Part shown: piece by piece, positions 28,395 through 38,252 of the stretch
Numbering within the stretch: position 1 is the stretch's first letter
Layout: each line of letters starts with the position of its first letter
NCBI GenBank assembly: GCA_033852175.1
Contig: JAWSUY010000006.1
Location: 1-64,000 of the forward strand
Direction of reading: 5' to 3'
DNA from: Agarilytica sp033852175
GTDB lineage: Bacteria > Pseudomonadota > Gammaproteobacteria > Pseudomonadales > Cellvibrionaceae
Length of the DNA: 64,000 nt
The notes under the pieces: model-generated
Told to the model about the DNA's origin: nothing
Databases searched by the model: none
What the model saw: only the letters and a program-made list of their open reading frames with translations
Position numbers and translations under genes: made by a program

Positions 28395-29300
28395 TTAAAG
28401 GCCAGAAATGATTTGATTTCTGCCATTTTCCTTGGCTTTGTAGAGGAGCTCGTCTGATCGCTGTAATGCGGTGTCAAAATCTTCATTGTCGCGTAACTCG
28501 GTAATACCGATGCTGACAGTGATTGAAAAGTTATGCTCTTGAAAGTTAATAGGCATTTTTTCGCACATACTGCGAATGCGTTCGGCCAGAATATTTGCGC
28601 CATCCAAATTTGCATCGGGGGAACAGATGGCAAATTCTTCTCCGCCTAAGCGACCAACAATATCGTAGTTACGTCTCGCGCCATGTATCGTATCAATTAA
28701 ACATTTTAGAGCTACGTCGCCTGCAGCGTGACCGTATGTGTCGTTCACATTCTTGAAAAAATCAATATCAATCATCATGATCGATAGGTGGCGGTTGTAG
28801 CGGGATTTTTTTGATGCTTCTTTTTTTGATAATGTGAAAAAGTGGCGTCTATTATATGTGCCGGTTAATGAGTCTGTGGTTGCTAGGGTGTTCAGTTCAA
28901 TGTTGGCGTGTTCGAGTGCCTTTAATGCTTCGGAAAGGCGTAGGGCTGAGCGCATTCGAGCAGCGAGTACGGGATAGTCGATAGGTTTGGTTACAAAGTC
29001 ATGGGCGCCAAGGTCTATGGCTTGAACGATACTGCTTTCCGTGTCGCTGGCAGACACCATAATGACGGGAATATCTTTAGTGTCCTCATCGTCCTTGAGC
29101 ATTTCTAAGGTTTTAATACCATCGATACCTGGCATATGAATATCGAGCAATATGATATCTGGGGTGGGCTTGATTCGTGCGCGATCTATGCAGGATTGTC
29201 CATCGAGAGCTGGGATTACATCAAATTTGTCATCTTCCAAATCAAAGGTGAGTAGGGTGATGTTGTCTTGTACATCATCGACGACGAGAACATGTTTCAT
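28395..29300 (-). CDS. Response regulator with GGDEF domain (diguanylate cyclase)
   Basis: A PleD/WspR-like protein of 301 residues. The receiver domain (1-120) has VVDDVQDN, phosphorylation site IILLDIHMPG and FVTKPID. A helix linker leads to a GGDEF domain (about 135-300) with DSLTGTYNRRHF, the active-site loop RLGGEEF, and DELLYKAKENGRNQI. The GGEEF signature predicts an active c-di-GMP synthase. I see no clear RxxD inhibition site just before the motif. The kinase partner is not in the neighbourhood. The tandem heptamer array lies 48 bases upstream of its start. Confidence 0.93.
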   Translation of the reverse strand: MKHVLVVDDVQDNITLLTFDLEDDKFDVIPALDGQSCIDRARIKPTPDIILLDIHMPGIDGIKTLEMLKDDEDTKDIPVIMVSASDTESSIVQAIDLGAHDFVTKPIDYPVLAARMRSALRLSEALKALEHANIELNTLATTDSLTGTYNRRHFFTLSKKEASKKSRYNRHLSIMMIDIDFFKNVNDTYGHAAGDVALKCLIDTIHGARRNYDIVGRLGGEEFAICSPDANLDGANILAERIRSMCEKMPINFQEHNFSITVSIGITELRDNEDFDTALQRSDELLYKAKENGRNQIISGL

Positions 29301-29347
29301 ATAGCAGCTGCAATAACGCGGTTGCTTTGAGTATAGGTTATAGTTTT

Positions 29348-29424
29348 GACGGGTGACGGGTGACGGGTGACGGGTGACGGGTGACGGGTGACGGGTGACG
29401 GGTGACGGGTGACGGGTGACGGGT
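29348..29424. repeat. Tandem heptamer array, GACGGGT x 11
   Basis: Eleven perfect copies of GACGGGT fill 77 bases between the diguanylate cyclase gene and the small hypothetical gene. The opposite strand reads GTCACCC, close to the GTCCCCC and GCACCCC units at 38665-38711. Perfect copies suggest active slippage. Confidence 0.95.
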
Positions 29425-29460
29425 GAGCGTTCTATTGCATAAGCCTTTTTAAAACGTTGA

Positions 29461-29892
29461 TTAGTGATGTGTACTGTGGGTGTTGAGGTAATCGAGCAAG
29501 GTTGTGCTGAATTGATGAAGGTCTCCGAGTGAGAAATTTTCAGCGTTTGGGAAAAGCGCTTTTCGACTCGATGCTTCGATAAAGCGATTTTTTCGTCGTC
29601 GAGTGGGGCTGGTACTGAGGGCGATGTGGGTTAATGTCCAGGCTGTGGTAGTACGCCAATCCACATCTGTCATGGTGCAGTAGTGGCTTTGGACGATGTT
29701 ACGTAATAACCATGAGCTGGGAGTTTTGATTTTGGGGCTGTTGGCTTCTATGTCTCGTGCGAGATCTTTTATGATTCGGACTGTTTGTTTGACTTCGAGT
29801 CCGCTGGGTAATTGAGGGGCGGGGCTAGACAGAGCAATGTGAGCGCCAGTATTCGTAGACCTGTCAATCGAATGTACTTGTGAATTTTCCAC
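29461..29892 (-). CDS. Hypothetical protein, 143 residues
   Basis: Not recognised. It starts with GTG at 29892, with a GAGG 11 bases ahead. The first 35 residues are polar and likely disordered; the rest is predicted helical with basic clusters (TRRRKNRF). No signal peptide or membrane helix. It lies 79 bases after nrdB on the same strand. Codon use looks normal, but the absence of any family signal leaves some doubt. Confidence 0.5.
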   Translation of the reverse strand: MENSQVHSIDRSTNTGAHIALSSPAPQLPSGLEVKQTVRIIKDLARDIEANSPKIKTPSSWLLRNIVQSHYCTMTDVDWRTTTAWTLTHIALSTSPTRRRKNRFIEASSRKALFPNAENFSLGDLHQFSTTLLDYLNTHSTHH

Positions 29893-29971
29893 GATATTGG
29901 CAACCTCGTCATTAATCGGTCGTTATTGAACTGGTTGGTACAAGGCGTCCTTGCCTTCACTAAATTTCGTT

Positions 29972-31306
29972 TTACCAGTTTAAAGCACCGCCTGTCTGGT
30001 ATTCGATTACGCGGGTTTCAAAGAAGTTTTTCTCTTTACGCAGATCCATAATTTCACTCATCCATGGAAATGGATTTTGTGCGCCGATATACGCTTCTGG
30101 CAAGCCTAATTGGGAAAGACGACGGTTCGAGATAAAGTGAAGATATTCTTCCATCATAGCGGCATTCATTCCCAAGACACCACGCGGCATGCTGTCGCGG
30201 GCGTAGGCAATTTCTAGCTCGGTACCTTCAAGAATCATTTGAATAACTTCGCTTTGGAAGTCTTCTGTCCACAGGTGAGGATTTTCTAATTTAATTTGAT
30301 TAATAACATCAATGCCGAAATTTAAGTGCATGGATTCGTCGCGCAATATGTACTGAAATTGCTCGGCGATGCCGGTCATTTTATTGCGACGACCCATGGA
30401 TAAAATTTGTGTAAACCCACAGTAGAAAAAGATGCCTTCGGTGACGGCGTAAAAGCCAATCAAATTACGCAGCAATTCTTGATCGGTTTCTGGCGTGCCG
30501 GTATGAAAGTCTGGTGCGCTAATACCTTGTGTATGTTTGATGCTCCACGCAGCCTTTTTCGATATTGAAGGAAGTTCTCGGTACATGTTGAAAACTTCTT
30601 GCTCATCCATTGCTAACGACTCAACGCAATATTGATACGCGTGTGTGTGAATCGCTTCTTCAAATGCTTGGCGTAAAAGATATTGCCGTGCTTCTGGATT
30701 GGTGATGTGTCGGTACACTGCAAGGACCAAATTATTCGCAACCAGCGAATCGGCAGTCGAGAAGTAACCGAGTGAGCGCATCACAATACGACGTTCATCG
30801 TCTGATAAGCCGTCTGGGTCTTTCCATAGCGCGATATCTGCAGTCATATTCACTTCTTGCGGCATCCAATGGTTGGCGCAGCCATCGAGATACTTTTGCC
30901 ATGCCCAATCGTATTTGAATGGGACAAGTTGGTTGAGGTCAGCGCGACAGTTAATCATGCGTTTATCATCAACTTCAATTCGCGCCGCCCCCATTTCTAA
31001 CTCTTCCAAACCTGGGGCTGGGTCCAAATTGGCAATTGCCTCTTTTGCGCGCGCGACAGGGTCTGATATTTCAGATTTTTCGCTGCCAGTAGAGGTGGTT
31101 TTAGCCTCGGGCACGGCTTGTTGCTGTGCGGGTTTAGAAGGTTGGTTTTCTTCTTTTTTTACTTCTATTTTTTCTTGCGCTTTAGTTTCAGTTTTCGCGC
31201 CTTCCTCAGTCTCGGATTTGTTCAGTGAGTCGAGGGTTTGTTTATTGATTTCCGCTTTTTCTGTGCTGTTTTGTCCGGGTTCTTCGTAATCATCCCAACT
31301 TAACAT
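29972..31306 (-). CDS. nrdB: Ribonucleotide reductase class Ia, beta subunit
   Basis: NrdB holds the di-iron centre and tyrosyl radical needed by NrdA. The metal and radical segment is seen as QAFEEAIHTHAYQYCVES, with the glutamate, histidine and radical tyrosine in the expected spacing, and a second metal segment ILRDESMHLNFG. From ATG 31306 (behind GGGAAG) the protein has 444 residues. The frame continues upstream to 31399 but MLSWDDYEEPG is the usual start in pseudomonads. About 100 N-terminal residues are a charged, Glu/Lys/Gln-rich extension that is probably disordered; the catalytic fold begins near MINCRADLNQL. It follows nrdA by 108 bases. Confidence 0.95.
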   Translation of the reverse strand: MLSWDDYEEPGQNSTEKAEINKQTLDSLNKSETEEGAKTETKAQEKIEVKKEENQPSKPAQQQAVPEAKTTSTGSEKSEISDPVARAKEAIANLDPAPGLEELEMGAARIEVDDKRMINCRADLNQLVPFKYDWAWQKYLDGCANHWMPQEVNMTADIALWKDPDGLSDDERRIVMRSLGYFSTADSLVANNLVLAVYRHITNPEARQYLLRQAFEEAIHTHAYQYCVESLAMDEQEVFNMYRELPSISKKAAWSIKHTQGISAPDFHTGTPETDQELLRNLIGFYAVTEGIFFYCGFTQILSMGRRNKMTGIAEQFQYILRDESMHLNFGIDVINQIKLENPHLWTEDFQSEVIQMILEGTELEIAYARDSMPRGVLGMNAAMMEEYLHFISNRRLSQLGLPEAYIGAQNPFPWMSEIMDLRKEKNFFETRVIEYQTGGALNW

Positions 31307-31414
31307 ATGTGTTACTTCCCAATGTTTCGTAATACTTTTATGGTCTTTATGTGTTGTGAGTTCGGGGCGAGTAAACTCGCCCATCGAACCACCCCCCACC
31401 TGTAGTCGTTTACT

Positions 31415-34309
31415 TTACTGGCAAGCTTCGCAATCTGGCTCATCTATAGAGCAGGCTTTTGGTAATTCAGCTGGTCCCGCCGCGGTTTGGCTTGGTGTAC
31501 TTTGCTGTGCTGACACTGCGTTCAGAGAGCCTGTATCGATGGTGGACTTCTCTGTAGTTGTTGCTGCTAAGGCACGGAGGTAGTAGGTGGTTTTTAAGCC
31601 GCGATACCAAGCCATGCGATAGGTGATGTCCAGTTTCTTGCCGTTTGCGCCAGCAATATAAAGGTTAAGGCTTTGGGCCTGGTCGATCCATTTCTGGCGA
31701 CGGCTCGCAGCATCGACAATCCAGCGGGGCTCTACTTCAAAGGCTGTAGCGTAAAGTGCCTTAAGGTCGTCTGGAATTCGGTCTATTTTTGTTAGTGACC
31801 CTTCGTAGTATTTCAAGTCATTAACCATGACTGTATCCCACAACCCGCGGGCTTTTAAATCGTGTACTAGGTAAGGATTCACAACGGTAAACTCACCTGA
31901 CAAGTTCGATTTAACGTACAGATTTTGGTAGGTCGGCTCAACTGACTGGGATACGCCGGTGATGTTGGCAATAGTCGCAGTGGGTGCAATTGCCATAACG
32001 TTTGAGTTACGCATGCCGTGTGTTTTCACGAGCTGGCGAAGCGAATCCCAATTAAGAGTGAAGGATTTATCCACCTCAATAAATTTACGTCCGCGATGCT
32101 CTTCGAGTATGTCGAGTGAGTCGAGAGGTAATATGCCTTGGCTCCATAATGAACCATCGAAAGAGGAGTAGCTGCCGCGTTCGACGGCTAAATCACAGGA
32201 GGCTTTAATGGCGTTGTAGCTGATTAATTCCATGGAGCGGTCAGCGAAGTCGACGGCGTCTTGTCCGCTGTATGGTATGTGCATTTTATACAGGGAATCT
32301 TGGAAACCCATAATGCCTAGACCAATAGGGCGGTGGCGCATATTCGATGTGCGTGCAGTTGGAACGGCGTAGTAGTTGATGTCGATAACGTTATCGAGCA
32401 TGCGAATCGCTGTTTTAACTGTTTTTGCGAGTTTGTCTTCGTCGATTTTACCGTCGATGACGTGCTGCGCCAAGTTGACAGAGCCGAGGTTACATACGGC
32501 AATCTCTTCGTCTGGTTTGGTGTTCAGTGTGATTTCGGTACAAAGGTTAGATGAGTGAACGACGCCTGTGTGCTGTTGAGGGCTGCGTAGGTTGCAAACA
32601 TCTTTAAATGTGATCCATGGGTGGCCTGTTTCGAAAAGCATGCCCAGCATTTTACGCCAGAGATCGACGGCTTTAATTGTTTTGCTGAGTTTGATTTCAC
32701 CGGCTTCGGCTTGACGCTCATAAGATTCATACTGCTCTTCAAACGCTTTACCGTAAAGGTCGTGAAGGTCGGGGGCATCGTTGGGTGAAAATAATGTCCA
32801 GTCTTTATCTTCGAAGACGCGCTTCATAAACAAGTCGGGTACCCAGTTGGCCGTGTTCATGTCGTGGGTACGACGGCGGTCATCACCGGTGTTTTTACGC
32901 AGTTCTAGAAACTCTTCGATATCCAAGTGCCAGGTTTCTAAGTATGCACAAACAGCACCTTTACGTTTACCGCCTTGGTTGACAGCTACGGCTGTATCGT
33001 TGGCCACCTTCAAAAAAGGTACAACACCTTGAGATTTACCGTTGGTGCCTTTTATGTAGGCGCCTAGGGAGCGTACGGGTGTCCAGTCATTGCCTAAGCC
33101 ACCAGCCCATTTAGAAAGCAGCGCATTATCTTGCATTGCGCCGTAAATTCCGGCCAAGTCGTCGGGTATGGTTGTGAGGTAGCAGGATGACAATTGTGGA
33201 CGAAGGGTGCCAGCGTTAAAGAGTGTCGGGGTTGAACTCATGTAATCAAAAGAAGAGAGGAGTTCGTAGAATTCTACAGCGCGAGCATTTTTATTGTCTT
33301 CGTTTATGGACAGGCCCATTGCAACGCGCATAAAAAAGACTTGAGGTAGTTCAATACGCGTTTCATTGCTATGAATAAAGTAGCGGTCGTAAAGAGTCTG
33401 TAGGCCGAGGTAGGTAAATTGTAAATCGCGCTCAGGTAATATGGCGTTACCTAGCATTTCGACATCAAAGCTTAAAAGCTCGGGTGAGAGTAATTCGAGT
33501 TCGATACCTTTTTCGAGGTATGAAGCGAAGGCTTTGGGGTAATGCTCACTCATTTGGGCTTGTGTTGCAGATTCGGCAACTTCCAAAAATGTGAGGGCTT
33601 CTGCACGTAACTTGTCGAGCAGTAAGCGTGCGGTGGCAAAGGAGTAGTTGGGTTCACTCTCAACTAAGGTCCGTGCGGCCATTACCAATGAGATATTGAC
33701 ATCATCAAATGAAACGCCGTCATATAGGTTGCGTAGAGCTTCTTTTAAAATGGCTTCAGCTTCGACTTCTTCGAGGTCAGCGCAGGCTTCTGCAACAATG
33801 ATTTTAATGCGTTTAACATTGAGTGGCTGGCTTTCGCCGTTTGGCATAATGACGCTAATACTGGGTACGTCGACATCAACTTCTGAATCCAGACCGTCTT
33901 CTTCACGTAATTTAGCGCGCTCAGAGCGGTAAATTACGTATGAGCGAGCGACTTTATGCTCGCCTGTTCGCATCATTGTTAATTCGACTTGATCTTGTAC
34001 TTCTTCGATATGGATCGTGCCGCCAGAAGGCATTCTGCGCTTGAAGGTGGCGGTGATCTGCGACGTAAGGCTTTCGACGAGTTCGTGAATACGGCTAGAA
34101 GCAGCTGCCGTGCCGCCCTCGACTGCAAGAAAAGCTTTGGTCATTGCGACAGTGATTTTCTCGATGTCGTAAGGCACCACTTTTCCGTTTCGCTTAATGA
34201 CACGAATTTGCCCCGGTGCTGTGGCTGCTAGTGCAGAGTTGCCGGTTTGAGCCGCGGATGAGGCGGTGATAGAAGAATTCCCTGTTTGTTCTATTTCACT
34301 GGTTTGCAT
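31415..34309 (-). CDS. nrdA: Ribonucleotide reductase class Ia, alpha subunit with two ATP-cones
   Basis: NrdA reduces ribonucleoside diphosphates and carries the allosteric sites. Two ATP-cone domains are present: IRVIKRNGKVVPYDIEKI near residue 36 and ISVIMPNGESQPLNVKRIK near 150, as in Pseudomonas aeruginosa NrdA. The catalytic barrel shows SSCYLTTIPDD, NLCTEITLN (active-site cysteine) and the YYLRA tyrosine pair near the end; the C-terminal CEAC is the redox shuttle pair. ATG at 34309 is chosen over 34330 because GAG lies just ahead. Length is about 964. It is the first gene of nrdA-nrdB. Confidence 0.96.
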   Translation of the reverse strand: MQTSEIEQTGNSSITASSAAQTGNSALAATAPGQIRVIKRNGKVVPYDIEKITVAMTKAFLAVEGGTAAASSRIHELVESLTSQITATFKRRMPSGGTIHIEEVQDQVELTMMRTGEHKVARSYVIYRSERAKLREEDGLDSEVDVDVPSISVIMPNGESQPLNVKRIKIIVAEACADLEEVEAEAILKEALRNLYDGVSFDDVNISLVMAARTLVESEPNYSFATARLLLDKLRAEALTFLEVAESATQAQMSEHYPKAFASYLEKGIELELLSPELLSFDVEMLGNAILPERDLQFTYLGLQTLYDRYFIHSNETRIELPQVFFMRVAMGLSINEDNKNARAVEFYELLSSFDYMSSTPTLFNAGTLRPQLSSCYLTTIPDDLAGIYGAMQDNALLSKWAGGLGNDWTPVRSLGAYIKGTNGKSQGVVPFLKVANDTAVAVNQGGKRKGAVCAYLETWHLDIEEFLELRKNTGDDRRRTHDMNTANWVPDLFMKRVFEDKDWTLFSPNDAPDLHDLYGKAFEEQYESYERQAEAGEIKLSKTIKAVDLWRKMLGMLFETGHPWITFKDVCNLRSPQQHTGVVHSSNLCTEITLNTKPDEEIAVCNLGSVNLAQHVIDGKIDEDKLAKTVKTAIRMLDNVIDINYYAVPTARTSNMRHRPIGLGIMGFQDSLYKMHIPYSGQDAVDFADRSMELISYNAIKASCDLAVERGSYSSFDGSLWSQGILPLDSLDILEEHRGRKFIEVDKSFTLNWDSLRQLVKTHGMRNSNVMAIAPTATIANITGVSQSVEPTYQNLYVKSNLSGEFTVVNPYLVHDLKARGLWDTVMVNDLKYYEGSLTKIDRIPDDLKALYATAFEVEPRWIVDAASRRQKWIDQAQSLNLYIAGANGKKLDITYRMAWYRGLKTTYYLRALAATTTEKSTIDTGSLNAVSAQQSTPSQTAAGPAELPKACSIDEPDCEACQ

Positions 34310-34989
34310 ATGTCTCGACTCATAGATCATTGGTAATAAAAATACGACTCAATGGCAGATTCCTGGGTAGAAATGCTGCTGATGAAATTCGTTAGTAATT
34401 GTGTAAAAAGTGTGTGCCCGCGATATCGGCTGTTATTTTTGTCTACCGATAAATCTCTGTTTAGGTTTTTGTATTCGTTTTCGTCAAATTTTGCTGCGTT
34501 TGTTACACGTATTTCTTGTTATATATCAATATCTCACGCTCGTTTTTTCGTGCTGTTTATGCAGAGTATCTATCACTCTTAATCTTCACGACTTTCGTAC
34601 GTAATTCGTTATTCCCTTAAAAATATGCCCTGGCGGGGTATTTTTTGTTTGACGTTATCCGATTCTTCTGGGCGTGCTTTTCTTCATTGTGCAAGATAGT
34701 GCCTGAAGAGGCCAAAACACCATATGTTGGGGTTTGTTTCGGAATAACTACAAGATAATGCGGTTTTGAGCGTTTTGCAAGGTGACTTTTGGCGGGGTTA
34801 CTTGTGGATAAAATGTGGGTATCTAGTGGATGAAGTGGACACTAACGTTATAGCTGGCGTGGAGTGGGAAATGCGGGGAGATAGATGTGGAATGTTATGA
34901 ATTATAATATTTTCTTCTTTCAAACCGGCTTTTTTATAGCTTAAAAAAGCCGGTTGAAAGTCTAATGCGTCAGCACCTGACATTGCTGA
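34310..34989. other. Intergenic region between argF and nrdA
   Basis: This 680-base stretch holds the nrdAB promoter on the minus strand. No clear NrdR box pair was found. At 34917-34960 a near-perfect inverted repeat (arms CTTTCAACCGGCTTTTTTA and its complement with one bulged A) lies 30 bases behind argF. It lacks a T tail on the outer side, so a terminator is possible but unproven. Short plus-strand frames here look spurious. Confidence 0.55.
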
Positions 34990-35898
34990 TTAACTTTCCA
35001 TCAAAAATAGTAAAAGAGCCTTTTGAGCATGTAGGCGATTTTCCGCTTCGTCCCAGACAAATGAAATCTTTTCATCTTCAATGAGGTCCGCGCTAACTTC
35101 TTCACCGCGATGTGCTGGCAGGCAGTGCATAAACATGGCGTTAGTTTTAGCGTGATCCATTAATTCATGGTTGACTTGGTAGCCGGTGAATTTTTCCACC
35201 CGTTCTTGTTGTTCACTTTCTTGACCCATGCTGGCCCAAACGTCAGTTGCCACCCAGTCTGCACCGATAACGGCTTTGGCCGGGTCACGAATGATCTCTA
35301 CACGATCACTGTTGGCTTTTACGAGGGTTTCGTCGGGGTCAAAGCCTTCTGGGCAGGTTATTTTTAATTCAAAATCCCACTGTCTCGCGGCGTTAATGTA
35401 GGAGTGGCACATGTTGTTGCCATCGCCCACCCAGGTGACGGTCTTCCCTTGGACATTGCCGCGATGCTCGACGTAGGTTTGAATGTCGGCCAGTAGTTGG
35501 CAGGGGTGGTAACTGTCGGTGAGGGCGTTTATTACCGGAACGCGGGAAAACTGCGCGAAACGTTCAATGGTCGCGTGGTCGAAGGTACGAATCATGACGG
35601 CGTCTACCATGCGAGATAGTACGCGTGCAGAATCTTCGACGGGCTCGCCCCGGCCGAGCTGAGTATCGTTGGGGGATAGGAATATTGAGCCTCCACCCAG
35701 CTGAATCATACCGGCTTCGAAGGATACGCGTGTACGTGTTGAGGATTTCTCGAAGATTTTACCGAGTACTTTTCCCTTGAGCTTTTCTTCACGTTTGCCG
35801 GATTTTAAGTCGCTTTTGAGAGCAATTGCTTGGGTGATAACTTGCTGTAGCTCGCTTGGGCTTAAGTCCAGTAAGGTAAGGAAGTGTCGAGTGTCCAT
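34990..35898 (-). CDS. argF: Ornithine carbamoyltransferase
   Basis: The enzyme makes citrulline from ornithine and carbamoyl phosphate in arginine synthesis. The carbamoyl phosphate loop KSSTRTRVSFE (near residue 51), DSYHPCQ and the ornithine-binding HCLPAHRGEEV near 260 are all present. The length of 302 residues is normal. It starts at ATG 35898, 18 bases after argD, so argD-argF form an operon. Confidence 0.97.
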   Translation of the reverse strand: MDTRHFLTLLDLSPSELQQVITQAIALKSDLKSGKREEKLKGKVLGKIFEKSSTRTRVSFEAGMIQLGGGSIFLSPNDTQLGRGEPVEDSARVLSRMVDAVMIRTFDHATIERFAQFSRVPVINALTDSYHPCQLLADIQTYVEHRGNVQGKTVTWVGDGNNMCHSYINAARQWDFELKITCPEGFDPDETLVKANSDRVEIIRDPAKAVIGADWVATDVWASMGQESEQQERVEKFTGYQVNHELMDHAKTNAMFMHCLPAHRGEEVSADLIEDEKISFVWDEAENRLHAQKALLLFLMES

Positions 35899-35916
35899 GA
35901 TCTAACCTAAATATTT

Positions 35917-37089
35917 TTAGTGGCTGATAAATTCAGTAATGAGTGCCGAAACTTTTTCGACAATGGTTTGTGCCTGGTCATCAGAAAGAATGAGTGGCGG
36001 TAAAAGCCTAACAGTATTGCCTGCTGTGACGTTGATTAGTATTTCTTGCGCCTTGGCTTGCTCTACTAGGGCTGAGCATTCTCGATCGAGTTCGATTCCG
36101 ATCATCAGCCCTTTACCGCGAATATTTGTTACGCCATCAAGAGAGCCAAGGCTTTCTGTGAAGCCTTGGATTATGTCTTTACCGAGTTTATCAACGTCAT
36201 CGAGGAAGCCAGGGGCTGACAGGGTTGTGACAACGGCGAGTGCGGCTTTAGTGGCCAGCGGGTTTCCGCCAAAGGTGGAGCCGTGGTTGCCGGGCTGGAG
36301 TACGTTGGAGGCTTCGCCTTGGGTGAGGCATGCGCCTATGGGAACGCCATTACCTAAGCCTTTCGCTGTTGTAACAACATCGGGAAGAATATCATCGTGC
36401 TGGTAGGCGAAGTATTTTCCTGTGCGGCCATTACCTGTTTGAATTTCATCAAGAATCAGCAGCCAACCTTTTGCGTCACATAATTTTCTGAGCTCAACCA
36501 AGTAATCGCTCTTGGGGACATGGACACCGCCTTCGCCTTGTATGGGCTCCACCATGACAGCCACTGTACTTTCTGTGGATGTATTGATTATCGCGTCGAT
36601 ATCATCATAGGGAACATGGTCGAAACCGGATAGCAAAGGCTCAAAACCTTGTTTGACTTTGGGGTTTCCGGTAGCGGTTAGTGTTGCCATGGTGCGCCCA
36701 TGAAAGCTACCAATGGCTGTGATCATGTGTGGAGTCAGGATGCCTTTGTTATTGCCGTATTTGCGGGCAATTTTGATGGCGGCTTCATTAGCTTCCGCAC
36801 CGGAATTAGAAAAGAAAACTTTTTCCATTCCTGAAATGTCCACTAAGGCTTGCCCCAATTGTTGCTGGGGCTCGATATTGTATAAATTTGAACAGTGGGT
36901 CAGCGTTGCTGCTTGTTCGCATATCGCTTTTGTTACAGCTGGGTGGCAGTGCCCCAAGCCGCAAACGGCAATCCCGGATACTGCATCTAAATAGCGGCGG
37001 CCATCAGCGTCCCAAACGTAAGCGCCTTCGCCTTTTGTGAGGGTGGTTGTTCTATTGCCGTATGTATTCATAATTGCTGATGTAACCAT
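35917..37089 (-). CDS. argD: Acetylornithine aminotransferase
   Basis: A class III PLP aminotransferase of 390 residues, which converts N-acetylglutamate semialdehyde to N-acetylornithine and may also serve lysine synthesis. Motifs: the glycine loop NSGAEANEAAIK, LILDEIQTGNGRTG, and the Schiff-base lysine in VTTAKGLGNGVPIGA. The pairing with argF supports the arginine role. The start is ATG at 37089. A hairpin terminator or attenuator lies just upstream at 37132-37165. Confidence 0.94.
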   Translation of the reverse strand: MVTSAIMNTYGNRTTTLTKGEGAYVWDADGRRYLDAVSGIAVCGLGHCHPAVTKAICEQAATLTHCSNLYNIEPQQQLGQALVDISGMEKVFFSNSGAEANEAAIKIARKYGNNKGILTPHMITAIGSFHGRTMATLTATGNPKVKQGFEPLLSGFDHVPYDDIDAIINTSTESTVAVMVEPIQGEGGVHVPKSDYLVELRKLCDAKGWLLILDEIQTGNGRTGKYFAYQHDDILPDVVTTAKGLGNGVPIGACLTQGEASNVLQPGNHGSTFGGNPLATKAALAVVTTLSAPGFLDDVDKLGKDIIQGFTESLGSLDGVTNIRGKGLMIGIELDRECSALVEQAKAQEILINVTAGNTVRLLPPLILSDDQAQTIVEKVSALITEFISH

Positions 37090-37131
37090 AGTGTTATCTG
37101 TATACCTTGTGTAGAGCTCAAAATCTCAAGA

Positions 37132-37165
37132 ACCCAAAACCAAAACAGGCAGCGAGGGCTGCCTG
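37132..37165 (-). terminator. Terminator after the receiver gene, ahead of argD
   Basis: On the minus strand a perfect 8-pair stem (CAGGCAGC, loop CCTC, GCTGCCTG at 37146-37165) is followed by a T/G-rich tail (TTTTGGTTTTGG). It should end transcripts of the receiver gene or act as an attenuator in the argD leader. Confidence 0.7.
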
Positions 37166-37353
37166 GTTAAGTTGTTAATCTTATAATCTATCTCGTTTTA
37201 GTGAAAGGGGGTAAATTCCGCTAAAGAGCGGTATTGCAGTGTAAATGGCGCAAAATTCACAGCGTAACGGCTGTTAAGCTTGATTGGGCCTTTAGACCAA
37301 AAGCAAAAGTACAAAATTGGTTTAACCTGCGGGCAGGTACTTGATAGGATTAT

Positions 37354-37794
37354 TCAGTGACGCCGAGGGATATTGCCTTCAAGGCACTGTGATATCACGT
37401 TGAGTAATGCATATTCATCGATAGGTTTAGTGATGACAAAGTCAGAACCGCTTTGTAGTATCTCTTCACGCTCGTCGAGTATTGCGTGGGCCGTAACGGC
37501 GATAATGGGGATGTCAGATTGACGTTCTCCATTTCTGATGACCTCTATTGCTGTGCGGCCATTCATGCCGGGTAAAGAGATATCCATGAGCACCAAGGCA
37601 TAGGTATTTTCATTGAGCATCTTGAGGCCGATTTCTGCGCTTTCTGCGCAGTCGACATCGTAGTTTTCATCTTCCAGTAGCCAGGTCGTAAACTCCGCAT
37701 TATCGGGGTTGTCTTCCACCATCAAAAAACGAGGGTTTGGCGTGTTTGTTTTGGTCACATAGGCACCAGATTGTTGTGCTTCAGTAATGATCAT
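37354..37794 (-). CDS. Stand-alone response regulator receiver protein
   Basis: One CheY-like domain in 146 residues, preceded by about 20 polar residues. Conserved points: MVEDNPDN, phosphorylation aspartate in LVLMDISLPGMNG, IIAVTAHA and VITKPID. It is closest to receivers paired with hybrid kinases (MDISLPGMNG type). No output domain and no neighbouring kinase, so its partner is unknown. A hairpin terminator follows at 37132-37165. Confidence 0.88.
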   Translation of the reverse strand: MIITEAQQSGAYVTKTNTPNPRFLMVEDNPDNAEFTTWLLEDENYDVDCAESAEIGLKMLNENTYALVLMDISLPGMNGRTAIEVIRNGERQSDIPIIAVTAHAILDEREEILQSGSDFVITKPIDEYALLNVISQCLEGNIPRRH

Positions 37795-38252
37795 AAACCA
37801 AGAAAGGGAGTCTCGCCACGCGGCTCTGGGAAATCAATAAAATACGTATCAAAAGCCTATATGTGTAGCGCCTTACGCAATGTTTTCTGCGCAGAGGCCT
37901 AAGGTGTGAGTGCGTTGCGGTGTCTGGCGAATCGGTTTTGATTATGCTGAGTTTCCGCTCTTTTTTTGGTTTGTAATAGGCTGGATAAGAGTGTTTGTAG
38001 CGGTACGTGTTGCCCTTTGAATGTTTGCCGGACAGCTACAGCTGAGATAGAATACGAATAGTTGAGTAAAAAGCTTGGTTATAGCCCTTTCAGCTCTCTC
38101 ATAACGTCGCTTTGAATGGATAATTGATGCCGTTTAAACCCTGGACAGAGCGAATACCATTTCAAGGCCCTCTTCAACCTAGACAAACCATTTTCTAGAT
38201 TGTCATTCTCTAGATTTAAGATTAAAGCAGCAATAACGAGGTCGTATACCCC
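37795..38252. other. Divergent intergenic region, 458 bases
   Basis: This lies between the receiver gene and grxD. It must contain both promoters, but I see no motif I can name. A minus-strand frame at 38079-38336 overlaps the start of grxD and looks like a shadow. Confidence 0.45.

Noticed and set aside
34917..34960. Inverted repeat as argF terminator
   Set aside because: Strong pairing, but no T run outside the stem on the argF strand, so kept as a note within the intergenic region, not as a terminator.
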